From: DATLBA01 sp035527275
GTDB taxonomy: Bacteria; Planctomycetota; Phycisphaerae; FEN-1346
Assembly (NCBI GenBank): GCA_035527275.1
Contig: DATLBA010000062.1
Coordinates: forward strand, 1-59,494
Direction: 5' to 3'
Length of the DNA stretch: 59,494 bases
In this document: positions 42,549 through 50,964 of the stretch, piece by piece
Layout of the letters: each line of letters starts with the position of its first letter
How positions within the stretch are numbered: the first letter of the stretch is position 1
The notes under the pieces: generated by a model
What the model saw: the letters and a program-made list of their open reading frames with translations, nothing else
Databases searched by the model: none
What the model was told of the DNA's origin: nothing
Translations under genes and position numbers: made by a program

Positions 42549-42920
42549 TTACAACCCCTCACCGTACTGCCAGCGGGTGTTATCCTCCCGCAGAAACCGA
42601 CCTTCCCGGTAGCCTTCGGCGGTTGAAGGGTCGTACGGCAAGGATTCGACGTGGCCGTCCAGGAACAGGACATTGGCCATCCCGCCATGACGAAGCGCCG
42701 TCAAGTGCCGCCAATCCTCGTTCTCACGCCCTTCGGGCGGCGTCCAGTCCTCCGGGTCCATCACGAAATACGTGTTCGCGTCGTCGTTGACCCCGATGTT
42801 ACTGTAGTCGGCCAGGGCCACGGTATAGTCGAGGATGAAGAAGAGTTTCCCGTCCACGCTCGGCGCCGTGTCGCGGACCGTCTTGTACGAGCCGCGGCTG
42901 AGGCCATAGTCGCTCACCAC
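42549..42920 (-). pseudogene. H-X9-DG module 2 (tandem copy, after in-frame TAG)
   Basis: A second copy of the C-terminal pseudopilin domain: SDYGLSRGSY, VDGKLFFILDY and the H-X9-DG signature RHGGMANVLFLDGHVESLP. It lies in the same reading frame as module 1, separated only by a TAG and 12 codons. No pseudopilin N-terminus precedes it. It is either a broken extension of one long gene or a short independent ORF starting at a GTG. DNA similarity to module 1 is visible (AGGAACAGGACATTGGCCAT in both). Confidence 0.6.
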
Positions 42921-42956
42921 CAGCCCTCGGCCCTGGAAGGGGGCTCTCGCGGGAGG

Positions 42957-43325
42957 CTACATGCCATCCCACTTATAACGCCACAGCCTGCTCTTGGGCC
43001 GAAGGTACTTGTGGGTGGCCAGGTCCTCGCCGGACTGCGGATCGAGCGGCAACGTCTCGATGTGGCCGTCCAGGAACAGGACATTGGCCATCCCGAAGTG
43101 GCGCAGCGACTGTGCCCCTTCCCACGATAGGCCGTAGGGGTTATCGCTGAAATCCGCTTCCCAGTCGGGGATCCTGGCCTCGTCGATGAAGAACATCTCG
43201 GAATCGTCGTCGGTCTTGTCCCCATTGTAGTCGGCGAGAGGCTTCGGATAGTCGAGGATGAAGAACAGTTTGCCCTCGATCCGGGAGGCCTGGCCGCCGG
43301 CGACTTCGTACCATCCCTCGCTCAT
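42957..43325 (-). pseudogene. H-X9-DG module 1, frameshifted from the pseudopilin
   Basis: Encodes VGDYGMSEGWYEV, IEGKLFFILDYPKPLADYNGD and H-X9-DG (RHFGMANVLFLDGHIETLP). In intact DUF1559-type pseudopilins this domain continues the same polypeptide as the N-terminal helix. Here it is in a different frame from the upstream ORF, whose stop overlaps an ATG of this one by 4 bases. The DYG motif sits just above that ATG in this frame, which argues for a frameshift and against a separate gene. Confidence 0.6.
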
Positions 43326-44002
43326 GCCATAGTCGCCGACCTGAACGCCCGGTTGGGGTCGAAGATGACTTCCCCGAACACGCGGAACGCATGGTGGTAG
43401 CTGTGGCCGCTGCCCTGGGAGGAGAAGAAGATACGAGTGATGTACTTGCCGTAGACCTCGGCCTCGACGATGATGTCCTGGTTATCGGGGTCGGGTCCAC
43501 CTTCGGGGGAGAGGTCCTCAATTTCGTAGCGGAACCAATGGTCCCCCGTGTTCTGCTGGCCGGGCAGAACACGGATGCCCGGGGCGTCCAGGGGAATGTC
43601 GTACAGAAGTGTCGCGCCCTGCCAGATTCTGAACGAGATGGCCGAGAGCGGCACGTCGCCGTACATATCGTCGGGACCATCGCCGGGGCCATCGCCGGGG
43701 CCATCGCCGCGCTGGGTCCTTACCCGTGCCGGACAGGTGAGGACCTCATCGCCCTTCTCCAGATACGGGAGGATTTCGAAGATCCATCCCCGCCCCTTGG
43801 TATAAAGAACCTCGCCATGGTCTGCCCGCCATACGCCGTGCGCCTGGCAGATGCTTTGCAGATTCATCTTGCACCGCGTCAACTGCCACATCGCATACAC
43901 GTCGCTCAGCACCGGCATGAGCAGCGCCAGGAGCAGCCCGAGGATGACAATCACGACGAGCAACTCCACCAGCGTGAACCCGTTTTGCCTCCGGCCTCTC
44001 AT
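43322..44002 (-). CDS. Type II secretion-like pseudopilin, N-terminal part
   Basis: A 226-residue protein with the prepilin motif QNGFTLVELLVVIVILGLLLALLMP (written in parts: cleavage after QNG, then F-T-L-V-E and a hydrophobic helix). The body holds a GDGPGDGPGDGP repeat from a 12-base tandem unit and a beta-rich part ending FGEVIFDPNR. The H-X9-DG domain expected at the C-terminus is in another frame just downstream, so this gene is probably frameshifted. The start overlaps the end of the HEAT lipoprotein gene by 4 bases. Confidence 0.75.
   Translation of the reverse strand: MRGRRQNGFTLVELLVVIVILGLLLALLMPVLSDVYAMWQLTRCKMNLQSICQAHGVWRADHGEVLYTKGRGWIFEILPYLEKGDEVLTCPARVRTQRGDGPGDGPGDGPDDMYGDVPLSAISFRIWQGATLLYDIPLDAPGIRVLPGQQNTGDHWFRYEIEDLSPEGGPDPDNQDIIVEAEVYGKYITRIFFSSQGSGHSYHHAFRVFGEVIFDPNRAFRSATMA
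43676..43714 (-). repeat. 12-bp tandem repeat encoding GDGP
   Basis: Three near-perfect copies of CCATCGCCGGGG on the plus strand; a site of slippage that varies the length of a Gly-Asp-Gly-Pro linker. Confidence 0.7.
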
Positions 44003-44661
44003 CGTCCGGCCTCCCGCTGCTCAAACCGCTTCTGAAACTCGGCGATTCGGCGAGCATCCTCCTTCAGTCGCTCCAGGGCCTCCCGGCGCTGCTCCTCGGA
44101 CGCCCGGGAGTCGTAGGGGAACCGGTACCCCGTGAGCGTTTCGATGGCGCCGACGGCCCGGCTCTGCACGGCAACGGAGGGGTCCGCTGCCGCCAGGTCG
44201 GTCAGGAACGGCACGTCGTCCAGCGTCCCGACCTTCCCCACCGCGGCGGCGGCCTCCGCCCGCACCGCCCCCTCCGGGTCCGTCCGGGCGACCTCCAGCA
44301 GCACCTCGCGGGCGCGGGGTTCCTTTCGGCGGCCCAGCGCCATCACCGCCGTCTGCCTCACGCGCGGCCGCGACTCCGACTTGACGCTCACAACCCTCTC
44401 CAGCGCGCGAACTGCCGATTGACGCGGCGCGCGGCCCAATGCCCACACCGCCTCGCAGGCCGTGCGCGTATCCTCGTGCCGCGCGGCCCCCGCCAACCGC
44501 TCCACCGCTTCGTCGTCGGCTTCGTCCGCCAGACGGCGGATCGCCTCCAGGCGCTCACCCAAATCTGGCGAATCGGTATCACCAGGACTTGAGCAACCGG
44601 ATAACCACAAGAGCCCAAGACAAAAGGCACACACCAGCCGCCACTGCTGCGCAGAGCTCAT
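43999..44661 (-). CDS. HEAT-repeat lipoprotein
   Basis: A 220-residue protein with a lipoprotein signal (LVCAFCLGLLWLSGCSS, lipobox LSGC). About four HEAT/PBS-lyase-type repeats follow: RLAGAARHEDTRTACEAVWA, RQTAVMALGRRKEPRAREVL, VRAEAAAAVGKVGTLDDVPF and VQSRAVGAIETLTG. A charged C-terminal helix ends it. Such proteins act as binding scaffolds. I chose the ATG giving MSSAQQWR because it places the signal peptide at the N-terminus; 25 more codons are open above it. It is first in a coupled run with the pseudopilin. Confidence 0.75.
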   Translation of the reverse strand: MSSAQQWRLVCAFCLGLLWLSGCSSPGDTDSPDLGERLEAIRRLADEADDEAVERLAGAARHEDTRTACEAVWALGRAPRQSAVRALERVVSVKSESRPRVRQTAVMALGRRKEPRAREVLLEVARTDPEGAVRAEAAAAVGKVGTLDDVPFLTDLAAADPSVAVQSRAVGAIETLTGYRFPYDSRASEEQRREALERLKEDARRIAEFQKRFEQREAGR

Positions 44662-44936
44662 AGGCCGTATGCCCTTCTTAATCGCCGATCGCACATGCTT
44701 CTTCGGTTTCCGCCCACTACTTGCCTTTACGGACATTTTCTAAATAAGCCTCGGCCACGACTGCTGTGAGCCTTCAGGTGTCATTACCGCTCGACTGAGG
44801 GGTTTCGGCAAGGATGAACCCCGCCGATTCTCTCGCCCGTTGAACCTCAAGCGGTGTCCATTAACCGAGCCCTTAGTATCACAACAGGCGCCTCAAGTGT
44901 CAATCCGGAATCCGCCGACGAGATCGTCCCTACTCC

Positions 44937-44950
44937 AAAATGGGTGTTCT
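44937..44950 (+). promoter_or_regulatory. Upstream motif AAAATGGGTGTTCT, copy C
   Basis: Identical to copies A and B and again oriented toward the gene. It lies 14 bases upstream of the -35 box, almost the same spacing as in front of rpsJ. Confidence 0.6.
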
Positions 44951-44964
44951 TGTCAATCGGGTCG

Positions 44965-44992
44965 TTGACTGGCCGCCCGCGCCTGGTATCAT
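44965..44992 (+). promoter_or_regulatory. Promoter of the ferredoxin/ASKHA gene
   Basis: TTGACT and TATCAT are separated by 16 bases, 35 bases before the GTG start. Confidence 0.6.
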
Positions 44993-45027
44993 GCCCCCCA
45001 CTTTTCCAAAATGCGAGGAGCCGAACA

Positions 45028-46890
45028 GTGGCGAAAATCACCCACTCTGTAACGTTTTCACCGGGAGGCCAGACGCTCCAGGTGCCGGACGGCCGGACGC
45101 TTCTCGAGGCCGCCCAGAGCGCCGGCATCCACCTGAACGCGCCGTGCGGCGGCCAGGGTGTGTGCGGCGGCTGCCGCGTCGTCATTCCCGACGACCCGCC
45201 CGAGCCTTCCGAAACGTGCCTGACGGTGCTGACCGGCGAAGAGATCCGGCGCCATTTGCGTCTCGCGTGCCAAGTCCGCGTCAAGAAGGACCTGCGCGTT
45301 GTCATCCCGGAAGAGACGCGCCTCGGCGATCAGCGGATTTTGACCACCGGCGTCGAGCGTGCGGTTCCGCTTGCGCCGAACGCGCACAAGGTGACGGTGC
45401 GGTTGCCGCCGCCTTCGGTCGGCGACCAGCGGTCCGACGCCGACCGTCTGCTCGATGCGCTGGGTGAGCGCGGCTTTGCGAATCTTCGGATTGAGAGGGG
45501 TGCCCTGCGCGATTTGCCGCACCGCCTTCGCCGCCTGAACTTCCATCCCGCCGTCGTCGTTCTCGGTGACCGCGTCATCCATCTGGAACGTCCGACGACG
45601 AGCGACGCCTGCTACGGCCTCGCTGTGGACATCGGCACGACGACGCTGGTCGGATACCTGCTGGACTTGAAAGCGGGCGAGGTGGCGGCCATCGCCAGCC
45701 GCACGAATCCGCAGACGGCTTACGGCGACGACGTGGTCGCGCGGATCGAATACTGTGGCCGCAAGAAGAACGGTCTGAAAACGCTGCACGATCAGGTGGT
45801 CGGGGCAATCAACGAGATCGTAGCCGAGGCCTGCCGCCGCGCCCAAATCAAACCGTCCATCATTTACGAAATGTCCGTGGTCGGCAACACGACGATGAAT
45901 CACTTGTTTCTGGGTCTGCCGGTGGACGCCATCGCGCGGGCGCCGTTCGTGCCCGCTTCGGTTTCCGCCCAGTGGGTTCCGGCGCGGCAGTTGGGGGTCA
46001 GGATTCACCCCCGCGGGCGCGTTTTCACGGCCCCGTTAATCGGGAGTTTCGTCGGCGCCGACACGGTGGCGGTTCTCCTGGCAACCGGCATACACAAAAG
46101 CGAGGGCCTGCGCCTCGCCATCGACATCGGAACGAATGGTGAGATTATGATCGGGACGCGCGAGCGCCTGCTGGTTTGCTCGACCGCCGCCGGCCCGGCG
46201 TTCGAGGGCGCGCGGATTCGCTACGGCATGCGCGCCGCCGCCGGCGCCATCGACCGCGTAGACTTCGAAGACGGCCGGGTCTGCCCGCACACCATTGACG
46301 ACGCTCCGGCCGCAGGCCTCTGCGGCACCGGGTTAATCGATGCCGTCGTCGTGCTGCTCGAAGCGGGCGTCATTCAGGCCAACGGGACGATGCGGCGGCC
46401 CGAGGAACTCGCCGCCGAAGGCCATCCTCTGGCCGACCGCGTCATCGGCGCCAACGCCGACACTGCCTTCGTCCTGGTTGCGGACGGCGAAACCGAAACC
46501 GGCCATCCCATCCTCCTGACGCAAAAGGACGTCCGCGAGGTTCAACTTGCCAAGGGCGCCATCGCCGCCGGAACGCAGACGCTGCTTGAGATGTTCGGCG
46601 CCGACGTTTCCGAGGTGGAGGAAGTGCTCCTGGCGGGGGCCTTCGGGAACACGATTCGACCCAAACGGGCCCGGGCCATCGGCCTGATTCCCCAGGTCCC
46701 GCTCGGGAAGGTCCGCTTTGTCGGCAACGCCGCCGGCACGGGCGCGCGGATGCTTCTTTTGAATCGGGACCTTCGCGGCGTGGCCGAGGACGTGGCGCGC
46801 GGCGTCGAGCACGTCGAACTGTCCGGACGGGCTGATTTCCGGATGCGCTTTACTGAGGCCATGCTCTTCCCGACCGGCGCCGCGTCGTAA
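45028..46890 (+). CDS. Ferredoxin/ASKHA corrinoid activation protein (RACo/RamA-like, DUF4445)
   Basis: A 620-residue protein. An N-terminal [2Fe-2S] ferredoxin domain has Cys40, Cys46, Cys49 (CGGQGVCGGC) and Cys81. A linker follows, then the ASKHA-type ATPase domain from about residue 185, with phosphate motifs LAVDIGTTTLVGYLLD and LAIDIGTNGEIMIG and the adenosine motif LLAGAFGNTI. RACo-type enzymes spend ATP to reduce inactive Co(II) corrinoid proteins to Co(I) for methyl transfer. No corrinoid protein or methyltransferase is beside it, so the partner is unknown. The GTG start has GAGGAG 7 bases upstream. Confidence 0.9.
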   Translation: MAKITHSVTFSPGGQTLQVPDGRTLLEAAQSAGIHLNAPCGGQGVCGGCRVVIPDDPPEPSETCLTVLTGEEIRRHLRLACQVRVKKDLRVVIPEETRLGDQRILTTGVERAVPLAPNAHKVTVRLPPPSVGDQRSDADRLLDALGERGFANLRIERGALRDLPHRLRRLNFHPAVVVLGDRVIHLERPTTSDACYGLAVDIGTTTLVGYLLDLKAGEVAAIASRTNPQTAYGDDVVARIEYCGRKKNGLKTLHDQVVGAINEIVAEACRRAQIKPSIIYEMSVVGNTTMNHLFLGLPVDAIARAPFVPASVSAQWVPARQLGVRIHPRGRVFTAPLIGSFVGADTVAVLLATGIHKSEGLRLAIDIGTNGEIMIGTRERLLVCSTAAGPAFEGARIRYGMRAAAGAIDRVDFEDGRVCPHTIDDAPAAGLCGTGLIDAVVVLLEAGVIQANGTMRRPEELAAEGHPLADRVIGANADTAFVLVADGETETGHPILLTQKDVREVQLAKGAIAAGTQTLLEMFGADVSEVEEVLLAGAFGNTIRPKRARAIGLIPQVPLGKVRFVGNAAGTGARMLLLNRDLRGVAEDVARGVEHVELSGRADFRMRFTEAMLFPTGAAS

Positions 46891-47052
46891 ACCTTGCGGC
46901 TGATGCGGCAGTTCGCCTAAAGCACTTCGCGCCCGAGGCCGATACAAAAGAACGGAGCCGCCTCCGGTCGCCTCGGCGGCTTGATTGGAAGCGCAGACCC
47001 GCACCCACCGGCAAGAATCAACACCACCCCTCCAGGCAAGGAAAGGTGCGGG

Positions 47053-47316
47053 ATGCTCCCACCTGAGACAAGCACGGACCTCTGCCGACACGACCGGGCG
47101 CCCCTGAAACGGCTCGGCAAAGTAAAGCGCGGCGACAAAGTGCGCTACATGCTCCTGTGCACCGAGTGCGGCTTCGCCGTCTCGACCGACGAACTGCGGC
47201 GCCTCCGCGCGGCCGGCGCGCAGACCCACCGAAAGCCACCCGAGTACGGCGGATTCGGCTGGGCCGCACGCCGCGCGGGCGAAGCGGAGGGGTCCGAAAC
47301 ACCTGAAGCGAAGTAG
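47053..47316 (+). CDS. Small putative zinc-binding protein
   Basis: An 87-residue protein with DLCRHDRAPLKRLG, then YMLLCTECGFAVSTDELRRL. The Cys/His spacing resembles a short zinc ribbon, but I recognise no family. The C-terminus is charged and probably disordered. A GGAAAGG site lies ahead of the ATG. It follows the activator gene by about 160 bases. Confidence 0.45.
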   Translation: MLPPETSTDLCRHDRAPLKRLGKVKRGDKVRYMLLCTECGFAVSTDELRRLRAAGAQTHRKPPEYGGFGWAARRAGEAEGSETPEAK

Positions 47317-47432
47317 GAAGCAGGCGGCGTCTGTTCGAGGCGTCCATCCAACAGGGACTTGTCGGCCCCCACGAGCGGGAAAGAGCCGCTCGGCCGCCTC
47401 CCGCCTCCTGGAATCAGAAGCATTCCAGCAGG

Positions 47433-48728
47433 TCAGTCCTTCCGGCGAAGGGCGGCCCGCCGTCGCATCGCCTCAAGCAACTCGTCCGGCCCGGTCTGCG
47501 GCCGCAAGTTGCCGCGCTGGTAAGCGGGACGTTCATCCAGCATCCCGAAGCCGAGGGTGATCTCGCCGGTGGCGCGGCCGGGCGCGAGGGCGTGAAAGTC
47601 CGACGAGAAACTGGCTACCAGAAGCGGCCCCGGCGCGGGCAAGGTCCCTTTCTCAATCTTCGCGTCGACCTCGTCGATGATTTCCCGCCAGACCTGAACG
47701 TCGGCCTCGCTGTCGCGGGCGCAGCCGACTTCAACGCCATCGAGCCCCAACTTGGCCGTCAGATACTCGATCGTTTTGGCGACCTGGCCGATGGACATCT
47801 TGCCCTTCGTGACGAGTTCCTTGGGGTGGCCGAGGATGGCGACCGGCCCGGCGGGTGACTTCCGCAGGGAAACCAACTGTTTCTTCACGTCGGCGGTCGC
47901 GTCCGCCACAGACACGCGGCTCGACCCGGCCAATCCCAGGCGCCTCAGCGCCGGAGTCACGACCTTCGTGTTGAAGGTCCGTGGGTCCCGGATTCCGAGT
48001 TTCCGCCTTCGCTCTTCATCCAGCCGCTTCAGGCCCAGGACGGCCACCGTGCCGGGATAATAGGGCTTCCGGCCGCCGAACCAGGCGTCCAGTTCCTCGA
48101 GGGTGATGGAATCCTCGGGACCGATGCCCTGACGCTTCAGCCACCGGTTGACGCTTTCCAGGACCTTCAGCGTGCCTTCGTGGACTTCGGCCTGCTTTGT
48201 TTCCAGATATTTGGCGAACCGGCTGCCGCGATTGCTTGTCAGAAAGGCGAAGAAGCGTCCGGCGTCCGGGAAATAGACGAGAATTTCGAGGCCCGGTCGG
48301 CCGGTTGAAAGTTCCACGGCCGGGATGACGTTGATGCCCAGCAGCGCGGCTTCACCGTACAGGGCCCGCGTGCCGGCCACGCTGTCATGGTCGGCCAGTG
48401 CGACGGTCTTCAGGCCGATCGCCCGCGCGACCCAGGCGAGTTTCGCCGGCGGAACCTGGCCGTCCGAGCACGTCGAATGCAGGTGCAGGTCCATCGGGAC
48501 GGGGACGTCCACAATTTGCCGGACCCGCGCCTCGGACAGGCCGCGACTTTCAAGGTCCTCGCGGAACGCGTCCCACGTGTCGCACCTTTCCAGTGCCTCG
48601 CGGAGGTGATAGAGGACGGACTCGCGCGCCCGGTAGGCCTCGAGAGCCTGTCCTCTCGACAAGCCCAGGGCAGGGCCTGAACCTGTCGAACCGGTATCGC
48701 CCGCGCCTGTTTCGGAAGTTCGGGTCAT
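47433..48728 (-). CDS. PHP-domain metal-dependent phosphoesterase
   Basis: A 431-residue PHP protein. The first metal motif is MDLHLHSTCSDGQVPP at about residues 79-94, then VALADHDSVAGTRA, VIPAVELST, a GHP motif in VAILGHPKE, and a late SSDFHALAPG. This is the PHP phosphoesterase pattern (DNA polymerase PHP-like or nucleotide/phosphate esterases); the substrate is not known. The N-terminal 25 residues overlap a palindromic repeat, and the ribosome site at the ATG is weak, so the true start may lie a little downstream. Confidence 0.8.
   Translation of the reverse strand: MTRTSETGAGDTGSTGSGPALGLSRGQALEAYRARESVLYHLREALERCDTWDAFREDLESRGLSEARVRQIVDVPVPMDLHLHSTCSDGQVPPAKLAWVARAIGLKTVALADHDSVAGTRALYGEAALLGINVIPAVELSTGRPGLEILVYFPDAGRFFAFLTSNRGSRFAKYLETKQAEVHEGTLKVLESVNRWLKRQGIGPEDSITLEELDAWFGGRKPYYPGTVAVLGLKRLDEERRRKLGIRDPRTFNTKVVTPALRRLGLAGSSRVSVADATADVKKQLVSLRKSPAGPVAILGHPKELVTKGKMSIGQVAKTIEYLTAKLGLDGVEVGCARDSEADVQVWREIIDEVDAKIEKGTLPAPGPLLVASFSSDFHALAPGRATGEITLGFGMLDERPAYQRGNLRPQTGPDELLEAMRRRAALRRKD
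48656..48689. repeat. Palindromic repeat within the PHP gene 5' end
   Basis: TCGACA...TGTCGA ends enclose AAGCCCAGGG and CCTGAACC in a mirror-like layout, the style of dispersed intergenic palindromes in many GC-rich bacteria. Here it encodes about residues 14-25 (GSTGSGPALGLS) of the annotated frame. Confidence 0.45.
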
Positions 48729-48965
48729 GGATGCTCGACCGTTCCCGGTTTCACGCGCACTCGGCTTTTAGGAAACGAGAAATGTGAGGACTTTTCAAGG
48801 GAAATCGCGTGGGTCTGCGGCATCGCGAGTGTGGCAGGATTTTCCGGCACGAAAGGCAGCCGCCCGGCGCGGGCACAAAAGTCTTGGCATCCCCTAGGGC
48901 GCGCCGATAACATGCCGCGACGCGTTTCGAGAACGGTTGGAACCAGAGCAATAAGGAGGGAGAGA

Positions 48966-49859
48966 GTGACTGCGCCGGACCCGCACGCGAAACTGAAGGC
49001 CTTTAAACCCAGTGCAGATTTTTTCGTGGGCATCGATTCCGACGGCTGCGCGTTCGACACGATGGAGCCAAAACACAAGGAATGCTTCTGCCCCGTGACG
49101 GTCTGGAAGTGGGACCTGGCGGCCGTGTCGAAGTTCGCCCGCGAGGCGTGGAACTTCGTCAACCTGTATTCGAAACTCCGGGGCTGCAACCGGTTCCTGG
49201 CGCTTCAGCACGTGATGAACCTCCTCAGGGAGCGCGAAGAGGTTCAGCGTCGCGGCGTGCCCATCCCGGAACTCAAGGACCTGAAGGCGTGGACGGAGCG
49301 CGAAACGGCCCTCGGGAACCCCGCCCTGGAGGCCGAGGTCAAAAAGACCGGGAACGAGGAACTGGCACGGTGCCTCGATTGGTCGAAGACGATTAACGAA
49401 ATGGTGGCGAAGACCGTCAAGGGCGTCCCGCCGTTTCCGGGCGTGCGGGAGAGCCTCGAACTGCTGGCAGGCAAGGCCGACATGATTGTCGTCAGCGCCA
49501 CGCCGACCGAAGCCCTCGAGCGCGAATGGCGCGAGCACGGCATCGCGGACCACATGGCGGTCATTGCCGGGCAGGAGATGGGCAAAAAGAGCGAACACCT
49601 CGGCCTGACGGCCAAGGGAAAGTATCCGCCGGAGAAGATCCTCATGATCGGCGATGCGCCGGGCGACCTGAAGGCCGCCCGCGCCAACGGCGCTTTGTTC
49701 TATCCGGTCTGCCCCGGCCACGAGGAGGAGTCCTGGGAACGGTTCCATAAAGAGGCGGGCCCGAAGTTCCTGGCGGGCGAATACACCAGAGAATACGAGG
49801 CGGAACTCCTCTCGGAGTTCGACAAAATCCTACCCGAAGAGCCGCCGTGGAAAATGTAG
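48966..49859 (+). CDS. HAD-superfamily hydrolase
   Basis: A 297-residue HAD hydrolase. Motif I is GIDSDGCAFDTM (Asp24 and Asp26), motif II the serine in VVSATP, motif III the lysine in QEMGKKSEHL, and motif IV MIGDAPGDLKAA. A helical cap of more than 100 residues lies between motifs I and II. Family membership is firm but the substrate is not. The GTG start has AAGGAGGGAG just upstream. Confidence 0.85.
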   Translation: MTAPDPHAKLKAFKPSADFFVGIDSDGCAFDTMEPKHKECFCPVTVWKWDLAAVSKFAREAWNFVNLYSKLRGCNRFLALQHVMNLLREREEVQRRGVPIPELKDLKAWTERETALGNPALEAEVKKTGNEELARCLDWSKTINEMVAKTVKGVPPFPGVRESLELLAGKADMIVVSATPTEALEREWREHGIADHMAVIAGQEMGKKSEHLGLTAKGKYPPEKILMIGDAPGDLKAARANGALFYPVCPGHEEESWERFHKEAGPKFLAGEYTREYEAELLSEFDKILPEEPPWKM

Positions 49860-49970
49860 GCCCCGGCGCGCCGCGGCCTACGGGGTGACTGGCTAACTAG
49901 GGTGCGGCGAGCCCGCCGCGGGAGCGGCGGAGCACCTTCGAGCGGCAGTAAACGCATCGACACTGGGAGA

Positions 49971-50324
49971 ATGGACATGTCCACCGGCCCCAAGGTCCTG
50001 CTGATTGCCGGCGCTGCGATGGCGGCGCTGGGGTTGGCTTACGGTTATGGCAGCATGTACGTGGCCGAGCGCGGGATGGAGGCCTACGTGGCGGAGACCG
50101 GGCCGAACGCTGAGCCTGCCGAAATAGCCGAGCGGATGTTGATCGGGCTGTGCCACAAGGCAGTGGGGCTTGGCGCGGCCGCCGTCGGCATAGTGGGGCT
50201 GGTGGTCGGCTTAATCCTGGCCTTCCGCGGCGGCCGCCAGCGGCGGGTGAAACCGAAGACTTCCGCACCATCGCCACGGCGAGATTCCCGTTCGACGCAG
50301 TCTTTCACCTCTCGCTCAGAATGA
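49971..50324 (+). CDS. Small membrane protein of unknown function
   Basis: A 117-residue protein with two hydrophobic helices: VLLIAGAAMAALGLAYGYGS and AVGLGAAAVGIVGLVVGLIL. A short periplasmic-type loop lies between and a basic, Ser-rich tail follows. GGGAGA lies just ahead of the ATG. No family recognised. Its tail runs to within 20 bases of the convergent RAYT gene. Confidence 0.55.
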   Translation: MDMSTGPKVLLIAGAAMAALGLAYGYGSMYVAERGMEAYVAETGPNAEPAEIAERMLIGLCHKAVGLGAAAVGIVGLVVGLILAFRGGRQRRVKPKTSAPSPRRDSRSTQSFTSRSE

Positions 50325-50344
50325 GGGCACGCAGGCCGGGGCGT

Positions 50345-50938
50345 CTAGCCGGCGCGTGTTCCTGGCGAGGGCGGTGTAAACGGCGCGACGAACGACCATC
50401 GCTGGCGGGGCTTGCCTTCCTTTTCGGGGTTTGCTTCGACGTAAGCGATGGCGCGCCGCACGTCTTCAGGCGAATCGAGAAACACCTTCCATGCCTTCCT
50501 TCCCCATACAGGATGTTCAGCATCAGGCCACAAGCCGGCACTTACCAGATGCTGGGTGGCGCGGCCTTTGAAGTGCCCCACGATGCGGCCGACCGAGCGG
50601 GGGCTGCGGCCGATGACCATATGCACGTGCTCCGGCAGGATGGCGCAGGCGTGCACCGCATAGCCGCCCTCTCTGGCGGCCTGCGCGAAGCCACGGCCAA
50701 CAGCCAGGGCCTGCTCACCCGTGAAGGCAACGGGCGAATGCTTCAGTGCCGTCTTGGTCTCACGGCGCAAACGGAGATCGTGTGTGGCGGCGGCAACCGA
50801 GCGTGTGGTATTTACCTTCGTCGCTTTTCCGAACCGAACAAGTTCCCAGGCGCCAACGAAGTCCGACCATGAACCCCGCGGATCATTCGGCAACCAAAAT
50901 CCATACGTGCTGAAAACGACGTGATACGCAATGACCAT
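50345..50938 (-). CDS. REP-associated tyrosine transposase (RAYT, Y1_Tnp)
   Basis: A 197-residue HUH-type transposase of the IS200/RAYT group, single-strand nucleases that cut at hairpin repeats. The HUH motif is HVH in CAILPEHVHMVIG, and the candidate catalytic tyrosine is in RRAIAYVEANPEK near the C-terminus. The N-terminus YHVVFSTYGFWLPNDPRGSW is typical of this group. I chose the second ATG, giving MVIAYHV. The gene starts 26 bases from an array of four structured repeats and reads away from it, the layout of a REPtron. It appears intact. Confidence 0.85.
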   Translation of the reverse strand: MVIAYHVVFSTYGFWLPNDPRGSWSDFVGAWELVRFGKATKVNTTRSVAAATHDLRLRRETKTALKHSPVAFTGEQALAVGRGFAQAAREGGYAVHACAILPEHVHMVIGRSPRSVGRIVGHFKGRATQHLVSAGLWPDAEHPVWGRKAWKVFLDSPEDVRRAIAYVEANPEKEGKPRQRWSFVAPFTPPSPGTRAG

Positions 50939-50964
50939 GAAGCCCCCGGCATGGCAACACACGC

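Larger units (their letters stand above)
44662..45027. other. Intergenic gap with motif copy C and promoter
   Basis: Divergent upstream region between the HEAT lipoprotein and the ferredoxin-like activator. Holds motif copy C and the activator promoter; otherwise nothing clear. Confidence 0.6.

Noticed and set aside
42190..42612. A 140-codon plus-strand frame
   Set aside because: No family resemblance, and its second half is antisense to the H-X9-DG module; composition is Arg/Pro-rich like other shadow frames.
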